Positions 51,401-61,925 of a stretch of 64,000 nucleotides of DNA are shown in pieces (position 1 is the stretch's first letter; each line of letters begins with the position of its first letter). The stretch is from Rhinolophus ferrumequinum (taxonomy: Eukaryota; Chordata; Mammalia; Chiroptera; Rhinolophidae). A model generated the notes under the pieces. The model was not told the origin of the DNA. It ran no database searches and was given only the letters and a program-made list of their open reading frames with translations. The position numbers and the translations under genes were made by a program. The DNA is taken from NCBI RefSeq assembly GCF_004115265.2, contig NC_046296.1:20218795-20282794 (forward strand), given 5' to 3'.

Positions 51401-53963
51401 ACCTAAGGAGGGGGATGTGGGAGCCCCCAAATTTATAGCTGGTCATCTAATGTGGGCCTGTCCTGTGAGACTGAGCCCTTAACTTGTAGGGTCTGTGCTA
51501 ACTCCAGGAATTAGTGTAAGAATGAAAATGAATTGAACGGTTGGACACCCAGTTGGTGTTGGAGAATTGATTGCTGTTGGGGTTGGAAGTATCAGAAGTG
51601 GTGTCGGAAGGAAAATCTCACACCTATCCCAAAAGGTTGTGGTGAGGGCGAAAGGAGTTAGCACATGCCAAACACTTAGCACAGTGCCTGGTGCACAGTA
51701 AGCTCTCAATGAATGTTAGCCATACCTTATATTATCTCTAAAACCCCAGGGTTGGGGAAAGAAAAAGGAGGGTGGTAAGCCATCAGTAAGGGGAGGAATC
51801 CTTGAGGGCTCGCTGGGTGCCCAGTTCTGTGCTGGGCTCTCCAAGGAAGCCTGACGAGACGTGGCCTTCAAGTACATTCTTGTCCTTGGGACGTGCGTAC
51901 TGATTGGTGCACACCACACACACACACACTCACACACACACAAACACACACACACACACACTTTATAGGACAAGCCATGTGGAAAAGCTCTCTTGGGAGG
52001 AGTCAAGAGGCCTTAGGGAAGGCTACCTGGAACAGGACAGTTTTGGCCTTGACTTTCAAAGGCAGGGAAGTGTAGGGTGTATGGGAGACAGAGCAGGGAA
52101 AGGATGAGGACGGAGAAGGAGTTGCTGGGATGGACATCGGAGGTGCCCTGGAAGAGCAAATTTCAGGGGAGAGTTTAGGGGCAAAACTAGGTGAGGCAGA
52201 GGATAGTTAGAACAAAGAAGCGGGGCAGGTATTGAAGGGTGACTCTGTGCCTCGAGCTCAGGGTTTGAGGGTGACTTCTGATGTTCCCTGGGAGCACTGG
52301 CCTGGCCCAAACACTGCAGCCCCTCTGTGAGCCGCCTGGCCCAGCTGCTCCCGGCCATCTGCTGGGTTGTTCTGGGCGCTGCAGCGGCCTTTGGAGGAAA
52401 ACAGGTCCCGGTGGATGCGACCCGTGCCTGCAGGACAGCAGCCACTGCCCAGCACGCCCCATCCTCCCTGCTTTCCCCTCCTTTTCCTCTTCTTGCCCCT
52501 TCTCACCTCTCCCTATACCATACTAGGGGTTTATCCCAGGAGGAGCCTGCAAACCCCTCAAGGGAACCCGGACGTCCAAGTGCATCTGAATGCCCCTTCA
52601 CGAGAGGTGGACGAGGCAGCATTCTATTAGTGTGACTTGAGGAGCTGGAGGAATTCTGATGAGGGAAGTGATGTGATCTTGACTTAACTGCAGCCCCTGT
52701 GGTGCCAGGGAAAGGACAGCAGCAGGCAGCACAGGGAGAAGCCTCACTCATCGTCCGGCGGCCTTTCCCCGGAAATTCACCCCTCCAGCCTGTCTGCTTC
52801 CTTACTCTTCTTCTCTTCCCCTCATAAATCCTGTTTTGGCTGTTGTTTGCAATGCATCTGTTGACTGAGCTCCCTCATACGTGAGATTAAACTACTAGAG
52901 CGGTAGCTAAACGAAGGTCTCTAAGCCACCGTTCGACAAGTTCCAGGAGGGTTGCCCAGTTTATAAGCAGCATAAAGATGCCAGACTGCTTACCCAAATC
53001 CTAGCTCTGGAACTTTTTATTTGTATGACCTTGGGGATAACTTTTCCTCATCTGTAAAATGGGATAATACTGGCAGCTTCCTCAAAGTGTTTGGGAAGGG
53101 GTTGGTGAATTAACATATGCAAAACACTTAGAGCAGTGCCTTGGCACAAGTACTCAGTATTATTATTGCGGCTGTTGTAGTTATCATTATATAGCTCTAT
53201 TGCCAGCTTGAAATGCCTCCATTCACACAGAGAAGGTACTCAGTGTACAAAAGTGTTTCCTTTAGGTTAAACATACTAGTGTTAAAATGCTAAGCCCTTC
53301 TTGGATGAAGGGGTTGTTCAGACCCCTTCTCTCCAACAAGAAGCTCTGAGCCACACTGGGACGACGGGAAGGTGATGGAGGATAGGAAAGGCCCAGAACA
53401 GGGAATACAAGGTCCCAAACCATCTTTGTAAAAATCTCATCTCTCCCCCAAATCCAACCCCTCACCAGCCCTTTCTGCAGACTCCTCTAACACGCTACCA
53501 TCCTTCTAAGCCACTCCCTGCATCTTGAGTGTCCCTTCCCTCTGGTTTCTCTGGCCTTTTCCCATATTCTACCCAAATTGCCTGATGCATCCCAAAGCCC
53601 CCCGGTTGGCATATATTGACTCTCTCTTGTCAGCCCTGTATTTATTTGCTCTGGTTTACCTGTAACTTTAAGTCTGTCCCCAATGTATGTCTGCACAACT
53701 CCAAAATTGGGTCTCACACCCAAGGAGTTCTCAGGCTTCCAGGGCAGGAGTGGAGGAGCCCAGATGCCTTCTCACCTGGGTCTCGGAGAGGTTCAGCTGG
53801 CGGGCCAGCTCAGTGCGCTCACGGCCCACTACGTACTGGCAGCGCTGGAACTCCATCTCCAGGCGATACAGCTGCTCGGCTGTGAAGGATGTGCGTGTCC
53901 GCTTGGGCCGGTCTAGGTCCAGGCCCTTAGGCAGGACAATTTCCCGGATGGTGCCTTTGGCAT
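42522..53963 (-). CDS. VAX2: VAX2, ventral anterior homeobox 2 (exons 2 and 3 of 3)
   Basis: VAX2 is a homeodomain transcription factor that patterns the ventral retina and optic stalk (established knowledge). Exon 2 is 53963-53776 and exon 3 is 42980-42522. Exon 2 begins in phase 1 with [20 protein letters not shown], so exon 1, with the first 85 or so residues, lies right of the window. The homeodomain runs from [20 protein letters not shown] in exon 2 to [14 protein letters not shown] in exon 3; the intron splits it after TQ, before the recognition helix. Recognition-helix residues WFQNRR are intact. After it come [20 protein letters not shown] and a Pro/Ser/Leu-rich tail ending KKANT as in human. 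Confidence 0.96.
42981..43340. other. VAX2 intron 2, G-rich start of the acceptor side
   Basis: G-rich + strand, so C-rich in the sense of VAX2 next to the exon 3 acceptor. No repeat family is recognised. Confidence 0.45.
43340..43640 (+). mobile_element. L2-type relic in VAX2 intron 2
   Basis: GATAATTCCCAACTCGAGAT, CTGCCTGTTAAACTCCACAT and CCTCTCGCCTGGACTACGGC resemble L2-type 3' sequence. The class is moderately sure, the limits are not. Confidence 0.5.
43640..43800 (-). mobile_element. MER5-like relic
   Basis: GAGAGCCACCTGGGGAGCC on the left and TGAGAGAAGCACTGCTTTAG on the right resemble the two ends of MER5-type elements, with internal rearrangement (CTCACCAGGTTG occurs twice). Confidence 0.5.
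45551..45790 (+). mobile_element. tRNA-derived bat SINE (Rhin-like), + orientation
   Basis: The head GGCCGGTTGGCACTGTGG, the B box GGTTCGATTCC and the tail TTCCCCAATATTCCCCAATA are followed by a CAA-rich run. Its middle part (TGCGCCCTCCACAACGAGAT) is shared with the copies at 13.8 and 25.1 kb. The target duplication is unclear because both flanks are AACAAACA-rich. Confidence 0.78.
46370..46490 (+). mobile_element. MIR relic
   Basis: CTCATCTCTAAAATGGGGAC, GGACCAAATAAGG and GCATGGTGCCTGGCCCACAC follow the MIR order. Confidence 0.65.
46855..47035 (+). mobile_element. MER5A-like relic
   Basis: TTGGATTTACCTGGGGGC, CCAGGCCCCATCCCAACCC, GGGGGTGGGACCTAGGCATT and GGGTGATTCTAATTTGCAG match MER5A. 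Confidence 0.75.
47097..47575 (+). mobile_element. Solo LTR fossil, 479 bases
   Basis: This is the same family as 28927-29381, with TG...CA ends and a 5-base duplication GTTCC (47092-47096, 47576-47580). It has a segment near 47295-47345 not seen in the other copy. No internal retroviral region adjoins it. Confidence 0.8.
48445..48490. repeat. (TC)n(TA)n compound microsatellite
   Basis: A TC run switches directly to a TA run; TATATG-type text precedes it from about 48377. Confidence 0.85.
48505..48700 (+). mobile_element. MIR relic
   Basis: CCTGGGTTCAATTCTGGTTC, GACTCAGTTTCCCCATCTAT, AAAATGGGGATTGTAATCAT and GAAAAGTGCCTGGCAG are well preserved. Confidence 0.82.
48755..48890 (-). mobile_element. 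MER5/MER20-like relic
   Basis: AATCTGTATTTTCATAAGAA and CCTTGAGAAACACTGCTTTA fit the right half of this hAT-type group. Confidence 0.5.
50040..50481 (+). mobile_element. L2 LINE relic interrupted by an LTR
   Basis: GTAGCTCCTAACTGGTCC, CAGCCAGAGTGCCCTCTGTA, CCTCCAACTCTAGCCACACT and GGCTTTTCCTGAATGCCC are L2 text. It breaks at 50481, where an LTR begins, and resumes beyond it. Confidence 0.72.
50482..50844 (+). mobile_element. Solo LTR fossil inserted in L2
   Basis: The ends are TGTTAAAAA and TATTTAACA, with a 4-base target duplication GCAC (50478-50481, 50845-50848) typical of gammaretrovirus-like (ERV1) integrations. Inside, CAATAAAGCC-like text is changed to CAACAAAGCCAATACG. It is an old mammalian LTR I recognise but cannot name with certainty. 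Confidence 0.7.
50861..50939. mobile_element. Short retro-insert next to the LTR
   Basis: The nearly identical flanks ACAGCACTCATCAATTTTA (50842-50860) and ACAGCACTCATCAGTTTTA (near 50940-50958) enclose about 80 bases rich in TTTATT. The first flank includes the LTR's last bases, so this piece came after the LTR. It may be a very short LINE 3' end in - orientation. Confidence 0.5.
51003..51620 (+). mobile_element. Ancient LTR fossil
   Basis: TGCTAATAAGGTCACTCGG, GGGTGGCGCACCCAGAAAGG, TGAGTTGTGTCCTTTATAAT followed by AAACC, then GGAGGGGGATGTGGGAGCCC and GGACACCCAGTTGGTGTTGG are in the order of a mammal-wide LTR. The limits and family name are uncertain. Confidence 0.6.
51915..51961. repeat. 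Interrupted (AC)n microsatellite
   Basis: AC repeats broken by single T and A changes. Confidence 0.85.
52985..53180 (+). mobile_element. MIR relic
   Basis: CAAATCCTAGCTCTGGAAC, CCTCATCTGTAAAATGGGAT and TTAGAGCAGTGCCTTGGCAC follow the MIR order. Confidence 0.8.
53776..53963 (-). CDS. VAX2: VAX2 exon 2, homeodomain helices 1-2
   Basis: The acceptor is ttctctgcag|AT and the donor ACCCAG|GTGAGA. 62 codons end [20 protein letters not shown]-type sequence (read as [16 protein letters not shown] then LNLSETQ). It is near identical to human as recalled. Confidence 0.96.
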
Positions 53964-54029
53964 CTGCAGAGAACATGAAAGGAGGCAGGTTAGTTCACTA
54001 GTTACAGAGTTAGGCCACCAACAAGCATC

Positions 54030-54067
54030 TTAATTAGAAGCAGTTAGGTCCTTAATTAGGACCTAAC
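54030..54067. promoter_or_regulatory. Inverted repeat around TTAATTA by VAX2 exon 2
   Basis: GTTAGGTCC (54043-54051), TTAATTA (54052-54058) and GGACCTAAC (54059-54067) form a perfect 9-base inverted repeat. A second TTAATTAG lies at 54030-54037, 22 bases away. TAATTA is the homeodomain core recognised by many paired-like and VAX/EMX-type factors. It lies 80-137 bases before the VAX2 exon 2 acceptor. Function is inferred only. Confidence 0.4.
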
Positions 54068-54099
54068 CAGGAGCTCCTCGGGGGTGGGTCTGGCTGTGT

Positions 54100-55320
54100 G
54101 ACCTCTGACAAGTTGTGCACCCTCTCTGGGCCTAGCTTCCTTAATCACTTAATGCAGTATGTTGTATCTACTGGGTATATGTATGGGAATGGGTCTCAGT
54201 ACGAGTCATAGCCTGAGCAGAAAGGACACACTCTGACCCAGCCAGGATTCTTTTCCCTCAGCAGAGTAAGGAACAAATGGAAAGATATACCAAGTCTTCA
54301 AGTGCAGAGGAAAGGATGGATTAGCTTTGGGTATGATCCATGAGGTAAGGTTTGCTGGAGGAGATGTCCATAGCCAGGTCCTAAGCCGTGTGTGAGTGAG
54401 TATGTGTGTGTGCATGGGTGAGTACTCTGTCCACAGACCCTTCTGGGGTCCATGAAGGGCCAGCTGGTGTGGAAGCAGGGTTCCTTAGGAGGAACCCAAA
54501 AACCATTGCCACTACGTCAAGCTGAGGTGCCTTCCAGAGGGGGACTGCTGCCACTCCTCATGTACCTAGTTCTGAATAACAGGGCCACCCTCCTGGACCC
54601 TCTAGTGCAGGGTGTCCAATATTTTAGAGCCTACTTGAGAGACTGAAAACCCTGCAGCCCAGATAGTCCCACTCAAAGAACTCAGTAATAGCAACAAAGT
54701 GTTCAACAAAAGTCAGATATTTGGGGGCGAGGGTATATACATCAACAAACTACAGAGGCAAAGATGACCCATGTTTGAACCATACACACTGATGGCTTGA
54801 AATCTTTGTTATTAGAAAATCTGTCAAAATATAGAGTATGGAAATATGAAGCATCGTATTCTGTAGGATTTACCAAACCACCCCCAACACATGATGTCGA
54901 TAATAAAAAGCCAAATTAACAGAAATTGACCATAACATAGGAAGATTAGTGTCAATGGCAAACTTACCAACTCAAGGCTGCCCTGATCGACACCCTCCAC
55001 AGTTGCAGGAATTCCAACCCTCTCTAGGTGGCGTGCACAACTGGAGTTTGCAAGGTGCCCAGAAGTGGTATGGCCGTCGCTGCTTATGTTTTTTAGTCAT
55101 AGTAACAGCTGACACCTCTACAAACCTTGTTCTGGGCCAGGCACTGTTTCAAGCACTTTAACCCTCCCAATGAAATTGCAATTATTATTATCCCCATTTT
55201 ACAGACGGGACAATGGAGGAACAAATTTTAATTAACTTACCCGAGGTCGCACTGACTGACAGTGTTCAATAAGCTCTAGAAACACCCTAATTTTACTTTA
55301 TGAATACCCTCTTTTAGTAA
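54100..55320. other. VAX2 intron 1, MIR pieces and unassigned sequence
   Basis: A MIR core lies near 54095-54155 (TGTGTGACCTCTGACAAGTT) and an antisense MIR/L2 end at about 55110-55225 (CAGGCACTGTTTCAAGCACT, TTATCCCCATTTTACAGACG). Between them nothing is recognised. Confidence 0.5.
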
Positions 55321-56290
55321 TTATTAATGATTCAATTGATGTATAATGAAGAGGACTTTGGTCGTGGCTAAAAATAGAACCTTCTGGAGGGGTTCATCAT
55401 TGTTCTGGAAGACACAGGAAAGGACCAGCTTTGGGATATGCTGTCTGTCAGGAGGCTCCTTGGGAGCCACACAGCTGCAGAACCCACCTTTAGAATCCCT
55501 GCTGTAGAGGGTGAACCTGAGACCTCTCCCTCGCAACGCCCCACCATAGGATTTATGAGATCAGTTCTTCCTGGCTCCTGCCAGGGCTGGTTCACTCCTC
55601 AGGGTGTGCTTCAGCTCCTCATGGGCTCCTGACTCCCAGGTCCTGCCCCTGATCTGAGAGGTCCTCAAGCACCGTTGTGTATACAGTCAACCCTTAGGGA
55701 GATGGTGAGTCTGGGTTGGGGGGACAGTGCTTAGAGGTGGCCCTCCCCCCACCACTAGGCTGGTCTTGTGAGAGCACAACAAACAGATGGGGGCCCTGCT
55801 TTTGGAGTGTTGGTGGGAACCACAAGCCTTTTGGGACAACTCAAGCTTCCCCCTTCCAATCCTTTCTACATTCCAAAAAGGTAGGCTAATATTTGTGACC
55901 CTGTTGTGACTGGGTCCCCTTTGCTCAGGTCCCACTATTTCCAGTTGTGAGCCCAGTCTCAGAACTTCACAAGACCCAAGTGACTCCATCTCCAAAAGCA
56001 CTGATTTTATTTAAAGGGTCTTGGGGGGTGTAGACGGGAGGAAGGTGGTGGGTGCCATATATGGTGCTGGAAGCTTCACATCCTCTCCCCAGTAAGCCCC
56101 CCAAAGTCTACTTGAAGCTCTGAGCCGGTGCTCCTACCTGAGGTCAAACCATACACCACCACCACCACCACTCTTTTCCTCTTTGTAGAAGAGCTAAGAA
56201 GAGTATTCCCACCTCAGGGAGCAGCCAAGGTCAGCTCTCCCTCAGGGTTGGGGGAGGCAGGAAACATATAAAAAAAGGCAACCTCAGACT
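55321..56290. other. VAX2 intron 1, no recognised feature
   Basis: Unique-looking sequence with a short CAC repeat near 56155-56170. No exon with homology to the VAX2 N-terminus. Confidence 0.45.
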
Positions 56291-57300
56291 TGCCTGCCAG
56301 ATACCAAAACATGCCATGCAAATAAGCACATGAAAAGATGTCCAACATCGCTAGCCATTAGGGAAAGGCAAATTAAAACCACGAGAAACACATACTAGAA
56401 TAGCTAAAATAAAAAACACTGGCATTGCCAAAGGCAGGTGACGATGTGAAGAAACTAGATCTCTCAGACCTTGCTGGTGGGAATGTAAATGGTTTAGCCA
56501 CTCTGTAAACCGGCCTGGCAGTTTCTTAGAGTTAAACATATACTTACCATAGAACCCAGCGACCACACGCCTGGGAATTTATCCTAGAGAAACAAAATCT
56601 TAGGTTCACATCAAAACCTGCACACAAATGTTTATAGCAGCTTTACTTGTAATAGCCCTCAAATGGAAAAAACCCAGATGTCCGTCAATGGGTGAATGGT
56701 TACAAACTGTGGGACAGCTAGACTACGGGACACTACTCAGCAATCAAAAGGAATGAGTACTGATTGACAGGACAATTTGGAAGAATCTCCAGGTCATTAC
56801 GGTGAGTGGGAAAAAAATCACACCTAAGTTAGTCCCCAAGTTTCTGTACTACATGATTCCATTGATATAGCATTATTAAAATGACAAAGTTATACAGGTG
56901 AGAAAAGATCCCTGGTTGCCAGGGGTTAGGTAAGGAAGGTGTGACTACAAAGGCCTAGTGTGAGGAAATTCCTTGAGGTGATAGAAGAGATCTGTATCTA
57001 TATTGTGGTGGTGGTTATATGAATCTATCAATGTTGTGAAGTGTTATAGAACTATATATAGAGACAAAAATAGGAGTTCATGCAAAAATTGGTAAAATCG
57101 GAGGAGTTTAGTCAATTATATTGTGCCAGTGTGTCAATTTCCTGGTTTTGATAATTTTTTATAGATATGTAAGGTATCACCATTGGGAGAAGCTAGGTAA
57201 TAAATACATAGGACCTCTCTGTTGGAACCTCTCTGTACTATTTTTACCTTCTTGCAAGTCTGAAATTATTTCAAGGTAAGGCACTAACAAGAACAACAAC
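56290..57300 (+). mobile_element. L1 3' fragment
   Basis: CACATGAAAAGATGTCCAAC, AGGCAAATTAAAACCACGAG, TGCTGGTGGGAATGTAAATG, TGGGAATTTATCCTAGAGAA and a tail at 57200-57290 (CCTCTCTGTACTATTTTTAC) are the end of an old L1. Confidence 0.82.
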
Positions 57301-57474
57301 AAAACATGCTCTGAAGCTAGCATGTTTTGTCACAGAAATGGACAAATCCATTAGTGGAAAGAAGGCAGTAGTGTTTCCCCAAAGTGCCTCAGCATTCCAC
57401 TTGTGGTTTTTAAGATGATTCAAAATGACACAGAAATAAACATTTGTAATTTCAATAGTTAAGCATTTATTTTA

Positions 57475-57720
57475 ATGTTTACTAGAAAAAAAAAATTTCC
57501 CCCCTTCTTCCGCCTCCACCCCCCCACTCCGGTTCAAGCCACTGTTTCTCAGTCTAGTTGTGTAGGGCCCAGCTCCCTGGCCCAGGCTGGTATTATGAAT
57601 GTTGAACTCCCCCCACCCCTTCTTTTGCCCCCCCCACCCCCAGCTGAGGCAGTCGGCAGCTCATGGGGGGGGATGTGAAAGAAGGGGAGGGGGGGAAAAG
57701 GCAAAGAAATACTACCAGAA
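57475..57720. mobile_element. SINE-like fragment with C- and G-rich runs
   Basis: CAGTCTAGTTGTGTAGGGCC then CAGCTCCCTGGCCCAGGC resembles the middle of bat tRNA-derived SINEs. Runs of C and G on both sides obscure its limits. Confidence 0.4.
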
Positions 57721-57789
57721 GGTATAAAATGCAATTACAAATAAATGAGTTTTTAAAAAGGGAAACAGTGTAGTAGGAAAAAAATGCTC

Positions 57790-58360
57790 AAGTAATTTAT
57801 CTGGGCTATTCACAGAAAAAGATTCCAAATGGCCAACAAACAAATGTAAAGGTAAGCACAGCTTCACAGAAACCAGGATGATCCAAGTTCAAGCAACATT
57901 GGAAAATCATTTATCTCCCATAAGGTTGGAAACACATTAAAAGATGATTAATAAAGCAATGACACTCCGTAGCGAAATCCACTCTCCCTTTCACTGTTGG
58001 TAGCACCATAAATTGTCATGACGTTTTAAGACTGCATTTGTCAAGATTAAAGATGTATATAATTTTTACCCCGGCAATTTTATTTTAGTACGTAATTATG
58101 CAGAAAAGTGCAGGCTCATGTGTGTCAATGTATATGTAAGGATGTTTCCTACAGCATTGGTCAAAATATTGAAAATTTGAAAGCATCCTCAATGTTCCCC
58201 ATAAGGGAGATGGCTGAACAAATCATGGTAATTCATACTATAAAATACCATGTAATTAAAAAGAATGGGGCAATATCTATATGAAATGACAGTAAGTAGA
58301 GTGTTCTAGAATAATATTTATGTAAGTAAAACAACTGCATATATTCAACCACTCAACATA
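57790..58360 (+). mobile_element. L1-derived fragment
   Basis: AATGTTCCCCATAAGGGAGA, TGGCTGAACAAATCATGG and ACCATGTAATTAAAAAGAAT are the 3' part of an old L1. Confidence 0.6.
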
Positions 58361-58734
58361 TATTTTATAAGCACCTACTATGTGCCAGATACTATTCTAG
58401 AGTCTGGAGATATAAAAAGGAGCAAAATAAACAAGGTCCATGTTCCCATAGAATAGACCTTGTACTGGAGAGAGAGACAGATAATAAAATTTAAAAAATA
58501 ACATATAAAGTAATGATAAATGCTGGGGTGAGAATAAAACAAGGAGATATTACTAACCCTCTCCAAATAACCAAAACCCAATAACCACAGTGTACGTGTA
58601 CGCGTGTGCTATTTTACCTAGGATGGTCAGAGAAGGCCACTCACTAAAGTTAAATTAGTGGATAAATCATGAATGTTGTTCATCAGTGTCTCCAACTCCT
58701 TTCAGGCACAAGGTAAGGCTGCACTAATTTTCTT

Positions 58735-59010
58735 TGAGATTAGATATGACCACGTGACTTGTTTTAGCCAAGAGGAATGGAAGCAGTCACTTTCAGGTGA
58801 ACACTTTAAAAGCTGGTTCATAATGTGATGGTCCTGGAAGCAGGAGCCAAGATGGAGCTTCATCAGCCTAGGTTTCTGAGTACCCGGATGAACCACTGCC
58901 CCCTTGTGATACACTTATCATGTGAGTGAGAAACATACTTACTTGTGTTTTGTTAAACCTCCGAGATTTGGGGTTGTCTCTGCAGTAAAAGCTAGCACAT
59001 CCTGACTGAC
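58735..59010 (+). mobile_element. Possible LTR-type fossil
   Basis: AGGAATGGAAGCAGTCACTT, AAGATGGAGCTTCATCAGCC, GATTTGGGGTTGTCTCTGCA and CATCCTGACTGACATA follow the order of a common mammalian repeat that I believe to be an old LTR. The assignment is tentative. Confidence 0.4.
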
Positions 59011-60013
59011 ATAGCCTCCTTCCCGGAATCATTCCTTTTCTGAGTGGAGTTTGGGAGAAGCACCAAGAAGTAGGGACAGCTTTCATTCCAAGGCCTCCTT
59101 GCAGATAGGCTCTTGTTAGGGTGAAATGCTTAAGTATAAATGGAATGAGACCAGAGTTTTGCTGCCCTTCAGGTCTCCTCAAAGAGGGGTGAGCCCTAGG
59201 GGCGCAGGGGAGGGTGATTCTGTCCAAGGAAGTTTTGCCCTGGGAAAAGCGGTGAGATGACCCCTGCCTGAGAATACGTAGTTAGTTAATGCTCCTGACC
59301 TCCCAGACCAATTATTACTCGCTTCTGGTACCTGTCCCAAGAGACTCCCTCAAAGCCCTGACTTCATCCCCTAGCACCCAGGAAGTTCCTTTACATGATA
59401 AGCTGTTAATGTGCTGATTTTTAAGTGTGACAAGGTCCTTCCGGCCTTAATCTGAAAATATAATGGGATTACTATGAAAATTCCTTACCAAAAATTTATT
59501 CTCAAGTTTATTAAGAAAATTGAAAACGAAAGAATAGTTAAGAGAAAATGTTAAAGAATGAGGAGAAACCACTTACATTATCACACAGCAAACTATATTA
59601 CAAATCTATAGCAACTAAAATGGTATGACGCTGACACAAGCATTATGAACCAAATCCATGCATAAATGAAGATTTGGTATGTTATAAAGATGACATTTCA
59701 AATTAGTTGAAGGAGGCAGAATTATTAAAGACATGGCTTTTGGACAATTAGCTCATTATTTGTAATAAAGTAATTTATCTCATACTGCATACAAAAATAA
59801 ACACAAGATGGATTAAAAATTTCAGTGCAAAATATAAAGCTCTAAAAATTGAAAAAAAGCTTAAAATAATTTTTAAAAGGAAAGCAAATGACATATTTAA
59901 GTACCTAGAAATAAAAGCTTCTGTAGGATGAGACACATTTAAAAGACAAATGACAGGTTGGGATAAAATATTCATAATACATCTATAACAGAGTCTTAAT
60001 TTCTAGTACACAC

Positions 60014-60080
60014 AGAGGCTCTATAGACTGATATAGGCTCTATAGACAGTCTATAGAGGCTCTATAGGCTCTATAGACTG
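60014..60080. repeat. Short tandem repeat of GGCTCTATAGACTG units
   Basis: AGGCTCTATAGACTG and truncated forms occur about five times in 67 bases. Confidence 0.8.
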
Positions 60081-60702
60081 AATAAAGTGAAGCAGTCCAG
60101 TGGGAAACTGAGCAAATTATATAATGGGTTATTTAGAGAAGAGAAATGCAAGTGGCTAATAAATATAAAAATACTTAAGCTTAAAGGGAATCAAAGAAAA
60201 TGAAAGTTACAACAGCAATGAGATACGATTTTTTTTTCAGATGCCATATCTCATCAGGCTGGGGAAATTGTGCTGGCCAATGTGAAGGAAACTATAGATT
60301 CTCTGGAGCTCTGTTATTAAGAATATAATTTAATACAATATGAGGGTTTTTTTTTTTTTTGGAGGGCTATTTCACAGTGTCTTGCTCATTTAAAAATACA
60401 TAAATTTTGTGTCCTGGAAGTTTTATAGAGGTTTCTACCCCAGAAAAACATTGGTATACTTTGATAAAGACAGATCCATTGTTTGAACATAGTTTGTAAA
60501 ATAAAGAAAAAGAAAAGTTAAATGTTTATCAAAGGAATATGTTGATGAAATCACAGTTCAGTCACATGTCTTCAGTTATCATGCAGGAATTAAGAAGAAG
60601 GAGGTACATCTCCATATACTGCCCATTACACACTGCTACGTGAAAACAGCAAGTATGTATGTATAAACCCATTTTTCCAGAGAACTAAAAGTAAAACTAA
60701 TA

Positions 60703-60703
<1 letters not shown>

Positions 60704-60751
<48 letters not shown>
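60704..60751. repeat. (TG)n microsatellite
   Basis: About 24 uninterrupted TG units within the L1 block. Confidence 0.93.
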
Positions 60752-60753
<2 letters not shown>

Positions 60754-61925
60754 ATGCACATGCTTAGGGGGTCTGGTAGGATGAACACCTCTCTTCTATT
60801 GCTCTGGGGAGTAGAAACTGGTCAGAGATTCCTTCTTACTTTGTGTACTTTATTATTTGATTTGTTGCAAAGACTAACAAAAACATTTTTGTAACAAGAA
60901 TGATAAGATATATATATATATATGTATATATATGTATATATATGTAAAATCTTTGGTTGAAAAACTTTCTCATCAAGAACTAAAATGTAGAAGCCCCAAA
61001 AGGAAATGACCACTAGATGTAATTGTAGTTTAAATTTGAGTTCAGGAAAAAAAAAATTCACAGCAAAGTTTAAAAAAAGGAAAAGATCAGCATCTACAAC
61101 ACATGTCGCAGAAAAAGGGATCATTTCCTTAGTGTATAAATAGTGTTTACAACTATAAAAAAGCAATGAGCAAACCAATATAGAAGTGGCTAAGCCAATG
61201 AATAAAAAACGCACAGAAGAGGAAATACAAATGAAGAATAAGAATATGAAAATATGTTTAACCTCACTAGTAATTAAAAATGCTAACCAAAAAACCCCAT
61301 CATTTTTCACTTGAAAAGAATTTTATTCTAAAAGATTGAGTATAACCCAGGTTGGGAGGATGTGGAGAATTGCCACATTTATGCACAATTGCTGGGAGTA
61401 TAAATCAGTACATTTTTGGCTTTTGGAAATATCTATGACAATTTTAAGTGTATAGACTTGGATTTCAATTTTTCACTTTATTAATTTATCCTATAATTAT
61501 ACTCATCCCAGATATATGTGAAATGATGTTTATCATTTAAAACATTTTATTGTGACAAATTTTAAGCATATATAAAATTGGAGAGAATAGTATTATGAGC
61601 CCAGATATACTTATCCCCTGACTTCAACAATTATAAACTCAGGAACAATCCTATTTCTTCTGTCCATGTAAGTTTAAGCAAATCTCAGACATTATATCTT
61701 TTCATCTGGAAAGTTTCTATATGTATCTCTCTCTCTCTATCTCCTTTAATAAACCACCACAATACTATTATCACAACCAAAAAATTAATAATTCCTTAAT
61801 ATAATAAAATGTCCCACCTGTTGTCATATTTTCAGATAATCTCATGAATGAATTTTTTAAATTTTAAAATATTTATTTAAACTAACTTAAATTCAATTTT
61901 AATCGGTAGAATTAAACTTAATTTA

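Larger units (their letters stand above)
59450..61540 (+). mobile_element. Overlapping old L1 fragments
   Basis: L1 ORF2 3' text recurs: CTATAGCAACTAAAATGGTA, CAGAATTATTAAAGACATGG, AAGTGGCTAATAAATATAAA near 60150, and TGTGGAGAATTGCCACATTT near 61360. Several copies or internal rearrangements are implied. Confidence 0.65.

Noticed and set aside
60706-60894. Open frame starting with repeated Cys-Val
   Set aside because: It is a translated TG microsatellite.
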